DNA from: Candidatus Melainabacteria bacterium
GTDB taxonomy: Bacteria; Cyanobacteriota; Vampirovibrionia; Obscuribacterales; Obscuribacteraceae
Length of the DNA stretch: 34,557 bases
NCBI GenBank assembly: GCA_003153555.1
Contig: PLZS01000011.1
Span: forward strand, 1-34,557
Direction of reading: 5' to 3'
A program made the position numbers and the translations under genes. The notes below the pieces were generated by a model. The model was not told the origin of the DNA. It did no database searches and worked only from the letters and a program-made list of their open reading frames with translations. This document shows positions 8,197-17,535 of this stretch, in pieces. Every line of letters starts with the position of its first letter. Positions within the stretch are counted from its first letter, which is position 1.

Positions 8197-9854
8197 TAAG
8201 AGGGGATTTGGGAAGCCGGTAGCAGTGAGACGAACTTTGCCATGTGGATGCCGTCGATTTTTGTCAGCTCGCTAACCAATTCTGGCTTAATCGGATCATC
8301 CAACGTCATCACCATGACAGCATGTTCTCGCACGCCTTTGCGTCCCACGCTCATTGTCGATATGTTCACATCGAACTTGCCCAAAGCTCCCGCGACTTTA
8401 GCAACCATTCCCGGCTGATCTCGGTGCGCAGTGAAGAGCATATAACGAGCCGGCGTCAGGTTGATTGGATGATCGTTGATATGGGTGATGATCGGTTCGT
8501 CGTGCGGCAGAACGGTGCCGGAAAGAGACGATACGCCCTTGTCCGTAGAGATCATGATCGAAAGTTCTTCACGGAATTGTCCGGATTGTTCGCCTTTGCT
8601 TTCGCGAACATGTATGCCATTGTTTTTGGCAATTAATTCGGCATTGACGTAAGTGACACTCTCCATTCTACGCAAAAGCATTCCACGCAATGCAGCCACT
8701 GCCAGGGGTTTAGTATCTTTTGCGGCAAGACCGCCGTAAGCGATAATTTCAATTTCTTTGACTGTGCCTTCGCTCAACTCACCGGCAATTGCTCCCATAG
8801 CTTCGGCAAGCCAAACATATTTGCCCAAACTCTTGAGGATTTCCGGACGCATGAATGGCAGATTAACTGGACTGCGAGCCAGTCCGGTCGTCAAATAATC
8901 TCTCATCTGCTCGGCCAAGTCGATCGCCACGTTGAATTGAGCCTCAACTGTCGAGGCACCAAGATGGGGAGTGAGCACCACCTTATCCCCAAGCGCTAAC
9001 AATGGTGAATCAGTTGGAGGCTCGTTTTCAAAGACATCCAGAGCTGCCCCTGCCACTCGTCCTTCAGTAATCGCTTTAGCAAGAGCTGCTTCGTCGATGA
9101 TGCCTCCACGTGAGCAATTGATGATGCGCACACCTGGCTTGACTCGCTGCAACACGGCGCCGCTAATCAGTCCTGTAGTTTCGCGTGTCTTGGGAGTATG
9201 TATCGTTATAAAATCCGCGCGCTTCCAAATTTCTTCAAGAGGTACGCTTTGAATATTTAACTCCGCCGCGCGCTCGGGGTTGAAAAATGGATCGAAGACG
9301 ATGACCTTCATACCCATTGCCTGACAGGCTTGAGCCACTCGTCCGCCAACTTTACCCAAGCCGATTACGCCCAAAGTTTTGTTGAATAACTCACAGCCAA
9401 TGTATTTGTTGCGTTCCCATTTGCCGGACTTCAAGGACAAGTCCGCAGCCGGGATCATTCTAGCCAGTGACATCATCAGCGCCACAGTATGTTCGGCGGC
9501 ACTGGCTGTGTTACCTTCAGGCGAGTTGATCACGAGTATGCCAGCTTCAGTAGCAGCGATAATGTCGATGTTGTCGACGCCTACTCCAGCTCTACCGACC
9601 ACTTTCAAGCGCGTGCCACGTTTTAGTACTTCGGCAGTCACCTTTGTGCGGCTGCGAACTAGCAACGCATCGTACTCGCCGATCTGCTCGAGCAACTGTT
9701 GAGGCGTGATCTGCGGGTCATAGCTGACCGTCAGTGCTTGTTCAAGCAACTCGATGCCTTCCGGACTAATTTCATCAGCCACCATTACCTTAAGCATTTT
9801 CGTTCCTTTGCTTGCAGTGCTTACTTCGCTCAGCATGTTTTCTGTTTTAGTCAC
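8196..9854 (-). CDS. serA: D-3-phosphoglycerate dehydrogenase
   Basis: Oxidises 3-phosphoglycerate to 3-phosphohydroxypyruvate with NAD, the first step of serine synthesis in the cytoplasm. The 552-residue length fits the long class with an extra substrate-binding domain and a C-terminal ACT domain. Seen in the sequence: NAD-binding GLGKVG at 165-170, catalytic Arg249 in NCSRGGIIDEAAL, Glu278 in LDVFENEPP and His297 in LTPHLGAST. An ACT domain spans about 472-546 (HRDQPGMVAKVAGALGKFDVNIS) and could sense serine. The GTG at 9854 is chosen because GAGG lies 5 bases upstream, overlapping the stop of the preceding gene. However, family similarity begins only at MLKVMVADEI (residue 20), so a shorter start is possible. 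It sits inside a tight minus-strand operon between an acylase and a DUF3160 gene, an uncommon setting. Confidence 0.96.
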   Translation of the reverse strand: MTKTENMLSEVSTASKGTKMLKVMVADEISPEGIELLEQALTVSYDPQITPQQLLEQIGEYDALLVRSRTKVTAEVLKRGTRLKVVGRAGVGVDNIDIIAATEAGILVINSPEGNTASAAEHTVALMMSLARMIPAADLSLKSGKWERNKYIGCELFNKTLGVIGLGKVGGRVAQACQAMGMKVIVFDPFFNPERAAELNIQSVPLEEIWKRADFITIHTPKTRETTGLISGAVLQRVKPGVRIINCSRGGIIDEAALAKAITEGRVAGAALDVFENEPPTDSPLLALGDKVVLTPHLGASTVEAQFNVAIDLAEQMRDYLTTGLARSPVNLPFMRPEILKSLGKYVWLAEAMGAIAGELSEGTVKEIEIIAYGGLAAKDTKPLAVAALRGMLLRRMESVTYVNAELIAKNNGIHVRESKGEQSGQFREELSIMISTDKGVSSLSGTVLPHDEPIITHINDHPINLTPARYMLFTAHRDQPGMVAKVAGALGKFDVNISTMSVGRKGVREHAVMVMTLDDPIKPELVSELTKIDGIHMAKFVSLLPASQIPS

Positions 9855-9861
9855 GGCATCC

Positions 9862-12219
9862 TCATTCGTTTGTCAGAATTAGTTTGTGTTCTTGTTGTTT
9901 GTCTAGTTGAGAGTTGGAAAATGCTATCGAATGTGGTTTCATCTCCAACCAAGATTTCAGCTGATCCGATCGATACGGCGATAACAAATGTGCTGATTCG
10001 CCCAATGGCATTGATTCATAGAAATGGTCCTGATCCGCCATATCGATCAATAAGCGGACTGTCGGTCCCGAGTCGCATTTAAAAAGCCATGGTTCTGTCT
10101 GGAAATCGACATTGCAGGCGTTAACGGTATCGGCATCTCCACCGACGCCAACTGGTGCTATTTCAAGCAGGCTGCCGAGAGTTGAATTGATGAAGGATGA
10201 GGTGTCGAGAAATCTTGAACTGAAGTTGATCTTGTGAAAATTCTGCCACTGCCATTTTGAATGGTCGTCTGTTTTTGAAGCTACTTTGAGATTTTTCAGT
10301 GACGCACCGAATGTGGTGAGAATGAAAGTTTCGTAGGTGCGCTCCTCAGGTGGCAGCCAATCCTTCGGTTTTTGAGTCAGAACTTGCTCCACGAACACAG
10401 ACCAACGAGGATAACGCTTCATATATTCAAGAGTCATCTCAGCGCCAAGTTTTGGTTCTAAGATCCTTCTTGCGAAGGTGATGATGAATGATTCGTAGAT
10501 ACTTGCAGGGGTGCTATCAGGCGTCATCTGACCGTTCCAATGATCGATCGTGTCGAGGGCCGAAAGTTGATACTTGTCGATGATTTCAGTGCGGTTGGCT
10601 GCCTGACTGACTTCTTTTCTGACCAGCGGGGCCAGATGTGCCAGTTGATCGCCTTGCAGGTCTGCCATTTCGGGCAAGCCTACCTTTTGACCACTCCTCT
10701 TCAACGACTCAAGCGCTCCTTCGACTCGCATTGCTCGGAATGGATTGTTGAAATTGTATGCGCTAAACAGGCTCGGAGAGTCTGCAACTGCATAGTTTGC
10801 CGCTGGTTTAAAACTGCTTGGCAGAGTTGAAAATGCCGAGCGCCCTTTCCAATCCGACGCAGTTTGCCAGCCTGGCATCAGTTGCGCGCCATTGTTAGGT
10901 GAGCGAATCGGGATGTTTCCAGCACACTGATAACCGATGTTTCCCTGCTTATCGACAAAGAAAAAGGTTTGCGCCGACCCAGTGTAATGCGATAAGGCAG
11001 CGTTAAACTCTTGCCAATTTTTAGCCTGATTAAGTTGCCAGAGCGAATCAAACACTGGTGTGCCAGGATCGGCACCCGACCAGGCTAGAGCGACACCGGA
11101 GGCTTCGGTTTTGGAGAGAATTGGTCCATGCTTAGTGACTAGGATCTTGTGCACGAGAGGAGTGCCGAAGCGAACCGGAATTTCCTCTTTTAACTCGATC
11201 ACATTTTCCCAACCAGTGGGAGTATGGTATTTGCCGGGAAATTGCGGTGCAAATTGTTCGAGAAATAAATCTTGCGTATCCGCTCTAAGCGCCACGCTGC
11301 TCCAACCTATATTGGCATTGCGTCCGATCAAAATGCCAGGCACACCAGGAATTGTGGCGCCAGCCAAATGCATTTCACCCGATGCCAACGAACATATGAA
11401 CCATTCATCAGGTGAAGTGAAGGCGGAGTGCTTATCTGAAGCGAGGAGAGCTCCCTTTGTATCAGAAAACGGTGCGGCAACAACCCAGGCGTTACTTCCC
11501 CACACCGATCGTGGTGCGTTCGGAAAGTCGCTCAATTGGCTGATCGCGTCCTTGTTATCAACTTGTTGACTGATTAAATTCTTCTGTAGAGTCTGATTGA
11601 ACAGCGTTCCTGCTAATTTGTCTCCGATCTTATCCAGAGTGCGCTGTCTCAGGTCGTCTAGGCGCCAGGATTCTTCCAATGTGTATTGGTTGTACTTCAA
11701 AATTGCCAGCGAATCTGTTGGATTCCACCGTCCGGGATCGCTACCCAATAACATGAACTCTGGACTAACCTTTCCTTGGTTAGCACCAAGATAGGCATTG
11801 ACACCGTCGCAATATGCCTGCACATCTGCGCGAACACGCTTAGAAGTTTTTTTCCACTCTTCTTTAGCGATTCGATTGAACCCGATTGTTCGGTTCAACT
11901 TGTCTTCAGGCAATGATGATGAACCTAGCATGCCAGCCAGTTCACCCAGAGCGGTTCGGCGCAAAATGTCCATCTGAAACATTCTTTGCGCTGCCGTGAC
12001 GTAACCCTGGGCGAAATAAATGTCGTGGCTTGACGAAGCTTCGATGTAAGGAATTCCGCGTTCATCAAACTTGACCATCGCCGAACGCGAAAGTTGAGGC
12101 GTTGATACGATGCCGTCCATAACCGGCAACGATCGCTGCGCAAGCCACCAACCAAACGTTGGTACCCCTAACAGAGCCAGCAAAAGAACGAGCGCGAATA
12201 TTCTGAACACGAAATCCAC
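9862..12219 (-). CDS. Penicillin acylase family hydrolase
   Basis: An Ntn-hydrolase of the penicillin amidase (S45) family, which cleaves amide bonds in N-acyl compounds such as beta-lactams or acyl-homoserine lactones after self-cleavage of a precursor. The 785 residues include a hydrophobic N-terminal segment at about 4-28 (export signal or membrane anchor). An alpha-subunit region follows (FDERGIPYIEASSSHDIYFAQ, RMFQMDILRRTALGELA). The nucleophile is predicted as Ser242 in WGSNAWVVA, right where the precursor should be cut. Further family text is PGVPGILIGRNANIGWS at 291-307 and a late GGDADTVNA-type loop. The usual NDPH region is altered (SDKHSAFTSP), so substrate range may differ from known members. 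The start is GTG at 12219; no ribosome-binding site is evident, and a hairpin lies just upstream. serA follows after seven bases. The substrate cannot be told from sequence; quorum quenching is only one possibility. Confidence 0.9.
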   Translation of the reverse strand: MDFVFRIFALVLLLALLGVPTFGWWLAQRSLPVMDGIVSTPQLSRSAMVKFDERGIPYIEASSSHDIYFAQGYVTAAQRMFQMDILRRTALGELAGMLGSSSLPEDKLNRTIGFNRIAKEEWKKTSKRVRADVQAYCDGVNAYLGANQGKVSPEFMLLGSDPGRWNPTDSLAILKYNQYTLEESWRLDDLRQRTLDKIGDKLAGTLFNQTLQKNLISQQVDNKDAISQLSDFPNAPRSVWGSNAWVVAAPFSDTKGALLASDKHSAFTSPDEWFICSLASGEMHLAGATIPGVPGILIGRNANIGWSSVALRADTQDLFLEQFAPQFPGKYHTPTGWENVIELKEEIPVRFGTPLVHKILVTKHGPILSKTEASGVALAWSGADPGTPVFDSLWQLNQAKNWQEFNAALSHYTGSAQTFFFVDKQGNIGYQCAGNIPIRSPNNGAQLMPGWQTASDWKGRSAFSTLPSSFKPAANYAVADSPSLFSAYNFNNPFRAMRVEGALESLKRSGQKVGLPEMADLQGDQLAHLAPLVRKEVSQAANRTEIIDKYQLSALDTIDHWNGQMTPDSTPASIYESFIITFARRILEPKLGAEMTLEYMKRYPRWSVFVEQVLTQKPKDWLPPEERTYETFILTTFGASLKNLKVASKTDDHSKWQWQNFHKINFSSRFLDTSSFINSTLGSLLEIAPVGVGGDADTVNACNVDFQTEPWLFKCDSGPTVRLLIDMADQDHFYESMPLGESAHLLSPYRSDQLKSWLEMKPHSIAFSNSQLDKQQEHKLILTNE

Positions 12220-12220
12220 A

Positions 12221-12257
12221 TTGGGTAAAGCAGCCTATCGCTGCCCAACAAATTATA
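12221..12257 (-). promoter_or_regulatory. Possible promoter and leader hairpin for the acylase operon
   Basis: On the minus strand a perfect -10 hexamer TATAAT lies at 12257-12252, but no good -35 was found. Right after it comes a hairpin: GCAGC/GCTGC around a 5-base loop (12230-12244), with outer TTGG/CCAA (12221-12224 and 12245-12248). It ends one base before the GTG start. A transcript starting about 7 bases past the -10 would begin with this stem, which could affect ribosome access. Confidence 0.3.
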
Positions 12258-12278
12258 TGCTGCAATGGTTATCTGCTT

Positions 12279-15200
12279 TTATTCCAACAAGCGCTTGATG
12301 AAATTCGTTACCGTCGTAAAGCAAGAATCCAGTCTTGCGTAAATCTCGTCTGCTTGTTCCCAAGAGGATTCCTTTGCAGCTCGCTCTAGCTCCAGGCTGA
12401 GCTTTTCCAGGTCTTCGATGGTCATGACTGCGCTCAGACCTTTTAGTTGGTGTGCCTCGGTGGCTAAATCTTTATCATTGTGTTGGTCTAGGTGATGTTT
12501 TACTGACTTGAGCAGCTTTTCACTCTCACCGATGAAGGAATGCAAGAGCTCGGGCATGCCTTGCTCACCATACAGAGCGTTTAGTTTGACAACGTCTAGT
12601 GGCGCATCGGGATCACATCTCTCGGGGTCGAAATTGATCGTGGACGGAGCCGGTGGTCCCCCCTCACCTAGCCAGCGCTCCAGCACTGAAAGAAGCTGCT
12701 GTTTGCCAACTGGCTTGCTCAAGTAATCATCCATGCCTGCTGCGATGCAGTGCTCTCGATCGCCTCTCATCGCACTTGCCGTCATGGCAATGATGGGGAT
12801 ATGTTTGCCAGTGATCTTTTCAAGATTTCGAATCACGCGAGTGGCTTCAAAACCATCCATCTCCGGCATTTGACAATCCATTAAAATCAAGGCATAGTCT
12901 CCGGCTTTTACAGCCGCTACTGCTTCTAAGCCTGAGTTGACTGGGTACGCCGTGATGCCCATTTTTTTCAGCTGTCGAACGCCTAATTCCTGCATGACCT
13001 GATTGTCTTCGGCAAGTAAAATGGGTTTCTCGTTTTTGTACGCGCTGGTAATTCTGTTTGCCGGACTAGCAGCCGTATCGTGCTGGACAATTGAGGAACT
13101 GAGTAATTGAGGGGATAGTGGGGGACTTTCCGATTTTGAAAAAGTGTGTGCACCACACAGAGAGCGAATTGTTTCGACTAGCTGAGCCTGCCTGATCGGT
13201 TTAGTCAGACAGTTGGCAATGCCCATCGCAAGAGCCTTGTTCACTTTTTCTCTTTCGTCAAATGAGGTCAGGAAAATAATCTTGGCTGTCGAGAGAGTCG
13301 GTGATTCAAGAATATTTCTTGCCAACTCGAAAGCATCGATTGTTTCATTTCCCAAGTTTATGATGATCACGTTAAATGGCTCTGCATCCTGGAATGATTG
13401 GTTCAAGATCTCCATGGCCGTTGTACTTGAGTGCGCAAAGGTTGCTTTGATCAGAGCGGAGGCTAAGTAATTTTCCAGAATAATGCGCGATGCTGGTGCT
13501 TGATCGATGACCAGCACTTTGGCGTCTTTCAAGTCACCAGTCTCATGCTGCGACTCCTGCTTGTGCGAGAAAGGCACGGTAAACCAGAATATAGAGCCTT
13601 CGCCTTCTGTACTCCGCACACCTATTTCTCCACCCATTAGCTCAACAAGGCGTTTGCAGATTGATAGTCCAAGACCAGTGCCACCATATCTGCGTGTGGT
13701 AGAACCATCGGCCTGAACGAATGGCTGGAACAGCAGTCGACGACCTTCTTCCGAGAGTCCAATGCCAGTGTCACATACCTCTATCTGCAGTAAAGTACTG
13801 CCGGAATCATGTGCAACTTGAACGGCGCGTAACACCACCTCTCCTCTTTCCGTAAACTTTATGGCATTGCTGGTTAAGTTCAAAAGTATTTGTCGCAAGC
13901 GAACAGGGTCGCCTGACAGAACATGCGGAATGGCCGGATCGATTTCGGTCAGTAGCTCGATACCTTTGCGACGAGCTGTTGAAGAGAGAAGTTCAGCGCA
14001 ACTTTCCAGAATGGAATTGATACTGAATTCTATTGACTCCAACTCGATTTTGCCCGCTTCAATCTTAGAGAAATCCAGAATGTCATTAATGATAGTCAAT
14101 AGTGATTCTGCGGATTCCCGCACAATTTTCGCGAATTGTTTTTGTTCGTCTGTCAATGCAGTATCGAGCAATAATTCTGACATTCCGATCACAGCACTAA
14201 TCGGTGTACGGACTTCGTGACTGATGTTGGCCACGAACTCGGACTTCAATCTGGAAGCTTGCAAAGCTTGATCGTAAGCTACTTCAAGCTTGTGTGTAAG
14301 TAACTCCAGTTCGCGATTCACGGCCGCTAAGATTCCAACTCTTTGAGCCAAGTCTTGATTCAAATGTTTGATTTTATCTTGGGCAGTCTTCAGATCCGAA
14401 ATATCCATCATCATGCCATTCCATAGTATATCTCCGTTGGGAAGAATCTCAGGACTCGATGACGCTTGAACCCAACGAACCCTACCTGAGCGAGTGACAA
14501 TGCGCCCTTCAAATTTAAAGATAGCCATTTTTGTTAATGCTTCGCCAATCGCCTGAGCCATTAGCTCACGATCGTCAGGGTAAATGATGGTGCCGAATAC
14601 TAGTTCAGGATCTTCTATCAGTTCTTCGGTCTCATACTCCAACATGGTGAGACAACTTTCGCTGATGTAAGGGAAGGATTGAGAACCGTCAGTATGAATA
14701 ATGAATTGGTATATTAGCCCCGGCATGTGTTTGGCAAGAGTCTCAAATTTAGCCTCACTTTCCTTGCGTGAAGTTTCCGCTTGTGAGCGAGCTATTGCTA
14801 GCTCATCATGAGCGATTTTCTTCTCGGTGACGTCGGTGGCAAAGACGATTACTCCAACAATTGTTCCGTCTGGATCGCGACATGGAATTTTATCGGTCTG
14901 TACCCATTTTTTGTCACCACTGGCGGTGAGAACTTGTTCGATGATACTGACTTTAGACAATCCCGAATTGATTACCGCTAAATCGTCTTCGTAGTATTGA
15001 TCAGCCTCGTCGGGATAAATTTCATAGCACGACTTGCCGATCAGTTCGTCCGCCGTTTTTCCGATCGATTCGGCGGCAGCTTTATTTATGTGCAAAATAC
15101 AATTCTGCCGGTCCTTGTACCAAACCATCGCCGGTACAGAATCCAAAATTAATTGCGTCTCTTCTCGTTGTTGAATAATATTCGAGGCGTCCAAAGAGAT

Positions 15201-15548
15201 GCCGAACATCATGGACGATTTCCCCTTTTCTCCGACGATGTTGACAATTTCCCGAAGCCAGGAATATGTGCCGTCCTTTTTTCGACGTCGCAGAACGGTA
15301 TCGTAGAAGGTGATTCCCTTTTTGAACTCCTGCGTCAAACGTTCTGCGTCATCTTTGTGCAAAACATCGGGCCAAATCCCCTTTGTGTGCAGGCACTCCT
15401 CAACCGAGTAGCCCAACAAGCTTGTCACCGCGCTGTTTATTTGCGTCAAGGCATGGTTGTTCGTATCCATTTGCCAAACAATCGCGCCCAAAGAGTTGAA
15501 GAATTCTTTGTTGGGAATATTTGATTGTTCAGCTTCTGTGGATGACAT
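12279..15548 (-). CDS. Hybrid sensor histidine kinase, PAS-PAS-PAS-HK-REC-REC-HPt
   Basis: A 1089-residue signalling protein with no membrane segment, hence probably cytoplasmic. Domains by sequence: PAS at about 14-125 (with PAC-like text [18 protein letters not shown]), PAS at 130-245 ([13 protein letters not shown]), PAS at 268-392, and a coiled linker. A HisKA domain follows with phospho-His444 ([12 protein letters not shown]). The ATPase domain has the N box [11 protein letters not shown]1 DTGIG and G2 GGTGLGLS (546-660). A first receiver (676-800) has Asn731 where the phospho-Asp should be. A second receiver (842-960) has Asp891 ([13 protein letters not shown]). The HPt domain has His1033 (EAHQLKGLS). 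This matches BarA/EvgS-type phosphorelays, so phosphate should go His444 to Asp891 to His1033 and then to a separate regulator. No partner regulator is adjacent; the nearest one is at 24347. The signal sensed is unknown. ATG 15548 has only a weak ribosome-binding site. Confidence 0.95.
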   Translation of the reverse strand: MSSTEAEQSNIPNKEFFNSLGAIVWQMDTNNHALTQINSAVTSLLGYSVEECLHTKGIWPDVLHKDDAERLTQEFKKGITFYDTVLRRRKKDGTYSWLREIVNIVGEKGKSSMMFGISLDASNIIQQREETQLILDSVPAMVWYKDRQNCILHINKAAAESIGKTADELIGKSCYEIYPDEADQYYEDDLAVINSGLSKVSIIEQVLTASGDKKWVQTDKIPCRDPDGTIVGVIVFATDVTEKKIAHDELAIARSQAETSRKESEAKFETLAKHMPGLIYQFIIHTDGSQSFPYISESCLTMLEYETEELIEDPELVFGTIIYPDDRELMAQAIGEALTKMAIFKFEGRIVTRSGRVRWVQASSSPEILPNGDILWNGMMMDISDLKTAQDKIKHLNQDLAQRVGILAAVNRELELLTHKLEVAYDQALQASRLKSEFVANISHEVRTPISAVIGMSELLLDTALTDEQKQFAKIVRESAESLLTIINDILDFSKIEAGKIELESIEFSINSILESCAELLSSTARRKGIELLTEIDPAIPHVLSGDPVRLRQILLNLTSNAIKFTERGEVVLRAVQVAHDSGSTLLQIEVCDTGIGLSEEGRRLLFQPFVQADGSTTRRYGGTGLGLSICKRLVELMGGEIGVRSTEGEGSIFWFTVPFSHKQESQHETGDLKDAKVLVIDQAPASRIILENYLASALIKATFAHSSTTAMEILNQSFQDAEPFNVIIINLGNETIDAFELARNILESPTLSTAKIIFLTSFDEREKVNKALAMGIANCLTKPIRQAQLVETIRSLCGAHTFSKSESPPLSPQLLSSSIVQHDTAASPANRITSAYKNEKPILLAEDNQVMQELGVRQLKKMGITAYPVNSGLEAVAAVKAGDYALILMDCQMPEMDGFEATRVIRNLEKITGKHIPIIAMTASAMRGDREHCIAAGMDDYLSKPVGKQQLLSVLERWLGEGGPPAPSTINFDPERCDPDAPLDVVKLNALYGEQGMPELLHSFIGESEKLLKSVKHHLDQHNDKDLATEAHQLKGLSAVMTIEDLEKLSLELERAAKESSWEQADEIYARLDSCFTTVTNFIKRLLE

Positions 15549-15637
15549 ATGGATTTTATCCCGGGTGCATATACAGATGATAGATCAGGTTGCCCTTTAG
15601 ACTGAAGTCGAAATCCCTTTCTTGACCAGTAACACCT

Positions 15638-15643
15638 TATAAT
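15638..15643 (+). promoter_or_regulatory. Possible -10 element for the GT-C-like gene
   Basis: A perfect TATAAT lies 70 bases before the ATG at 15713, in the 164-base gap between divergent genes. No consensus -35 is found at 16-18 bases; TTGACC at 15622 is only 10 bases away, which is too close to act with it. The call therefore rests on the hexamer alone. Confidence 0.3.
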
Positions 15644-15712
15644 CTAGGCTAATTGCGAAATTAACGAACGTTCTAGAGCGATATAGTTATCCCTCAGCAT
15701 TTATTTGAGCTG

Positions 15713-17020
15713 ATGCGAATTTCCCGGCAACTCATTTTTATTATCTGCGCGTATTTCCTGATCCGGCTGCCGTGGCTCTTTTTTGTGCCCATGGTTGAAG
15801 CGCCTGATGAGTTCTCGCATTATTGGGTTTTCCGCTTCATGGCTGAGCATATGCGTCTTCCTTCTGCAGTTGAGGTTGCTCTCGGAGGCCCGTCAGGGGT
15901 CTATGGTTCCCTTCCACAAATGGGATACATACCGCATGTTCTTGTCTGCAAAATTTTCCCCATCGGTGATCTTTCCTTGGTCGGGCGTTTCGGCAGTCTC
16001 TTCACGGGATTGATTGCTGTCATCGCTGCTTACTTTCTCGGAATCGAGATCTTCACCTCTTCTCTTTGTGCACTAGCACTACCTGTGATGATGCTTTTCC
16101 ATCCGCAATTGGTTTTTGTCAACTCTTATTCGAATTCAGACACCACAACTTGCGCATTAACAACGGTTCTCATGTATTTGTGTGCGAGAGTTTTGAAGAT
16201 AGGCGTAACCGGGCGAACTGCGCTTTTGATTGGATTTCTCCTCGGATGGACAGCGTTGACCAAATATTCCGGTGTAGCCATTTTTCCTGCGACTGCTCTT
16301 GCCTTGGCCCTATCATTCTACATCCACAGAGTGTCCCCGTTGAAGTGCATCAAGTATCTGTTTATTGTCGGCGGAATGTTTTTTGCCACTTGCGGTTGGT
16401 GGTTTGTTCACTCTATGGAGGAGTTTCACGGCGATATTCTTGGTACTAGGACAATGAGAGAGACGTGGGCTAGGACATACAACAAACCGCTTGAGTTCCA
16501 CATGTCAGTGTCTCGGGTGATAAAGGACCCACTTTGGTGGAGCACGGTTCACGACAGCTATTGGGGATTGTTCGGCTACGTTAACAAGTTTCTCTGGCAA
16601 CCTGTCTATTATGTGTATCTCGGATTCTTGCTTCTTGCCATCGCCTGCGGTGCACGCGATTTGGTGGCGGGGCTGGCAAAGTCAAAGCTAAAGGTGAATC
16701 TTGGCGCATTGATCACTGATCGCATCCAAATCATTCAACCAGCAGTTTGGCTGACCCTGTCAACGTGCTGCTTTACCAACCTCGCAGCCATGATTATTGG
16801 ATCATCTATGAACCTTGGCGGGGCTCAAGGTCGATATCTTTTCCCTTCAGAGGCAGCCTTAATGGCTTTGTTGATCGCTGGTGTTTTCAAAATCGGGAAG
16901 AGTTACGGTCAGTACAGTGTCATTGCCCTAATGGTGTTCAACGCTTTCGTTTGCATCGGGTCATTCATCATGTTGTGGAATACCCCAGGTTATTCTGGAT
17001 TCATCACAAAGCTTTACTAG
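15713..17020 (+). CDS. Multi-membrane GT-C/DUF2142-like glycosyltransferase family protein
   Basis: The 435-residue protein has around 9-11 hydrophobic membrane segments. The first is at about 7-25, followed by an acidic loop (VEAPDEFSHYWVFRFMAE). Such an Asp-Glu pair just after the first membrane helix is typical of GT-C polyprenyl-phosphate-sugar transferases and of DUF2142/ArnT-like proteins. After that come a conserved-looking LGWTALTKYSG loop and an aromatic-rich WGLFGYVNKFLW region. It probably transfers or handles sugar on the outer face of the inner membrane; donor and acceptor are unknown. It stands alone between the histidine kinase (divergent) and a small regulator gene (same strand, 257 bases on). 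Transport rather than transfer cannot be excluded. Confidence 0.68.
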   Translation: MRISRQLIFIICAYFLIRLPWLFFVPMVEAPDEFSHYWVFRFMAEHMRLPSAVEVALGGPSGVYGSLPQMGYIPHVLVCKIFPIGDLSLVGRFGSLFTGLIAVIAAYFLGIEIFTSSLCALALPVMMLFHPQLVFVNSYSNSDTTTCALTTVLMYLCARVLKIGVTGRTALLIGFLLGWTALTKYSGVAIFPATALALALSFYIHRVSPLKCIKYLFIVGGMFFATCGWWFVHSMEEFHGDILGTRTMRETWARTYNKPLEFHMSVSRVIKDPLWWSTVHDSYWGLFGYVNKFLWQPVYYVYLGFLLLAIACGARDLVAGLAKSKLKVNLGALITDRIQIIQPAVWLTLSTCCFTNLAAMIIGSSMNLGGAQGRYLFPSEAALMALLIAGVFKIGKSYGQYSVIALMVFNAFVCIGSFIMLWNTPGYSGFITKLY

Positions 17021-17048
17021 GGTTTTCCCGATGTCGGGAGCGATTCGG

Positions 17049-17100
17049 GGTTGAAGCTTGTTTTCTCTTGGTTGAAATCCAATCAAGCCCTGCTTCAATG
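17049..17100 (+). repeat. Nested hairpin after the GT-C-like gene
   Basis: Outer arms TTGAAGC (17051-17057) and GCTTCAA (17092-17098) enclose inner arms CTTGGTTG (17067-17074) and CAATCAAG (17080-17087, one G-U pair), with loop AAATC. A small CCCG-ATGT-CGGG stem precedes it (17027-17037). There is no T-run, so a classical intrinsic terminator is unlikely. It may be an mRNA 3' structure or a small RNA. Confidence 0.4.
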
Positions 17101-17210
17101 CCATCTCGATGTGATCTGCTAGTTGGACAAGCCAGAGTATCCGGTGACAAATTTTGTGGTTTCCCCCTTTACATATATAGGGTCCAGATGACTGAATATG
17201 AGTAAAATGT

Positions 17211-17252
17211 AGACTATGATACTTTGTTGTGCAGACTATCGTACTATCATAG
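17211..17252 (+). promoter_or_regulatory. Paired repeats, likely operator of the XRE gene
   Basis: AGACTATGATACT (17211-17223) and AGACTATCGTACT (17233-17245) are near-identical direct repeats 22 bases apart, about two helical turns. The outer CTATGATA (17214-17221) and TATCATAG (17245-17252) also form a perfect 8-base inverted repeat. TATGAT at 17215 could be a -10. They lie just before ATG 17278, where an autoregulatory controller protein would bind. GACT-containing paired boxes are known for restriction-modification C proteins; linking the two is inference. Confidence 0.45.
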
Positions 17253-17277
17253 GTGTGCCTTGGACATACTGGAATGC

Positions 17278-17535
17278 ATGGGAGCCATTATCGCTAATCG
17301 GCGCGCTGAGCTATGTATCGGGCAGCAAGTACTAGCAGATCGAGCAGGACTTCATCGCACGTACGTCAGTGATATCGAACGCGGTCGGCGAAACATGACG
17401 ATAGGCACTCTAAACAAGCTGGCCACAGTATTGGGACTTTCAGTGTCAGAATTGATGAAAACGGCAGAGTCGCCGCTGGTCGACAACGGGGCCACTAGTA
17501 GACGAGTTGCAATTGAGACTGTCCGTCGACCTTAG
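17278..17535 (+). CDS. Small XRE-family regulator, controller-protein type
   Basis: An 85-residue protein if ATG 17278 is used. A longer reading from TTG 17224 would run through the presumed operator and is less likely. It consists of a helix-turn-helix of the XRE/Cro family: IIANRRAELCIGQQVLADRAG, then LHRTYVSDIERGRRNMTIGT, then LNKLATVLGLSVSELMK. The recognition helix text AGLHRTYVSDIERGRRN is like that of C proteins that time restriction-modification genes, but also of many orphan regulators. No methylase or endonuclease gene is nearby. Its last 41 bases overlap the 3' end of the convergent sbcC gene, so its transcript is antisense to the end of sbcC. The C-terminal tail (VDNGATSRRVAIETVRRP) is shaped by this overlap. 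Autoregulation through the repeats upstream is likely. Confidence 0.78.
   Translation: MGAIIANRRAELCIGQQVLADRAGLHRTYVSDIERGRRNMTIGTLNKLATVLGLSVSELMKTAESPLVDNGATSRRVAIETVRRP

Noticed and set aside
17027..17038. Intrinsic terminator CCCGA-TG-TCGGG
   Set aside because: Short stem; no T-run follows on either strand (TTTT precedes it on the plus strand only).
17224..17277. N-terminal extension of the XRE regulator from TTG 17224
   Set aside because: Would place the paired operator-like repeats inside the coding sequence, and the added residues (MLCRLSYYHRCALDILEC) do not belong to the helix-turn-helix family.
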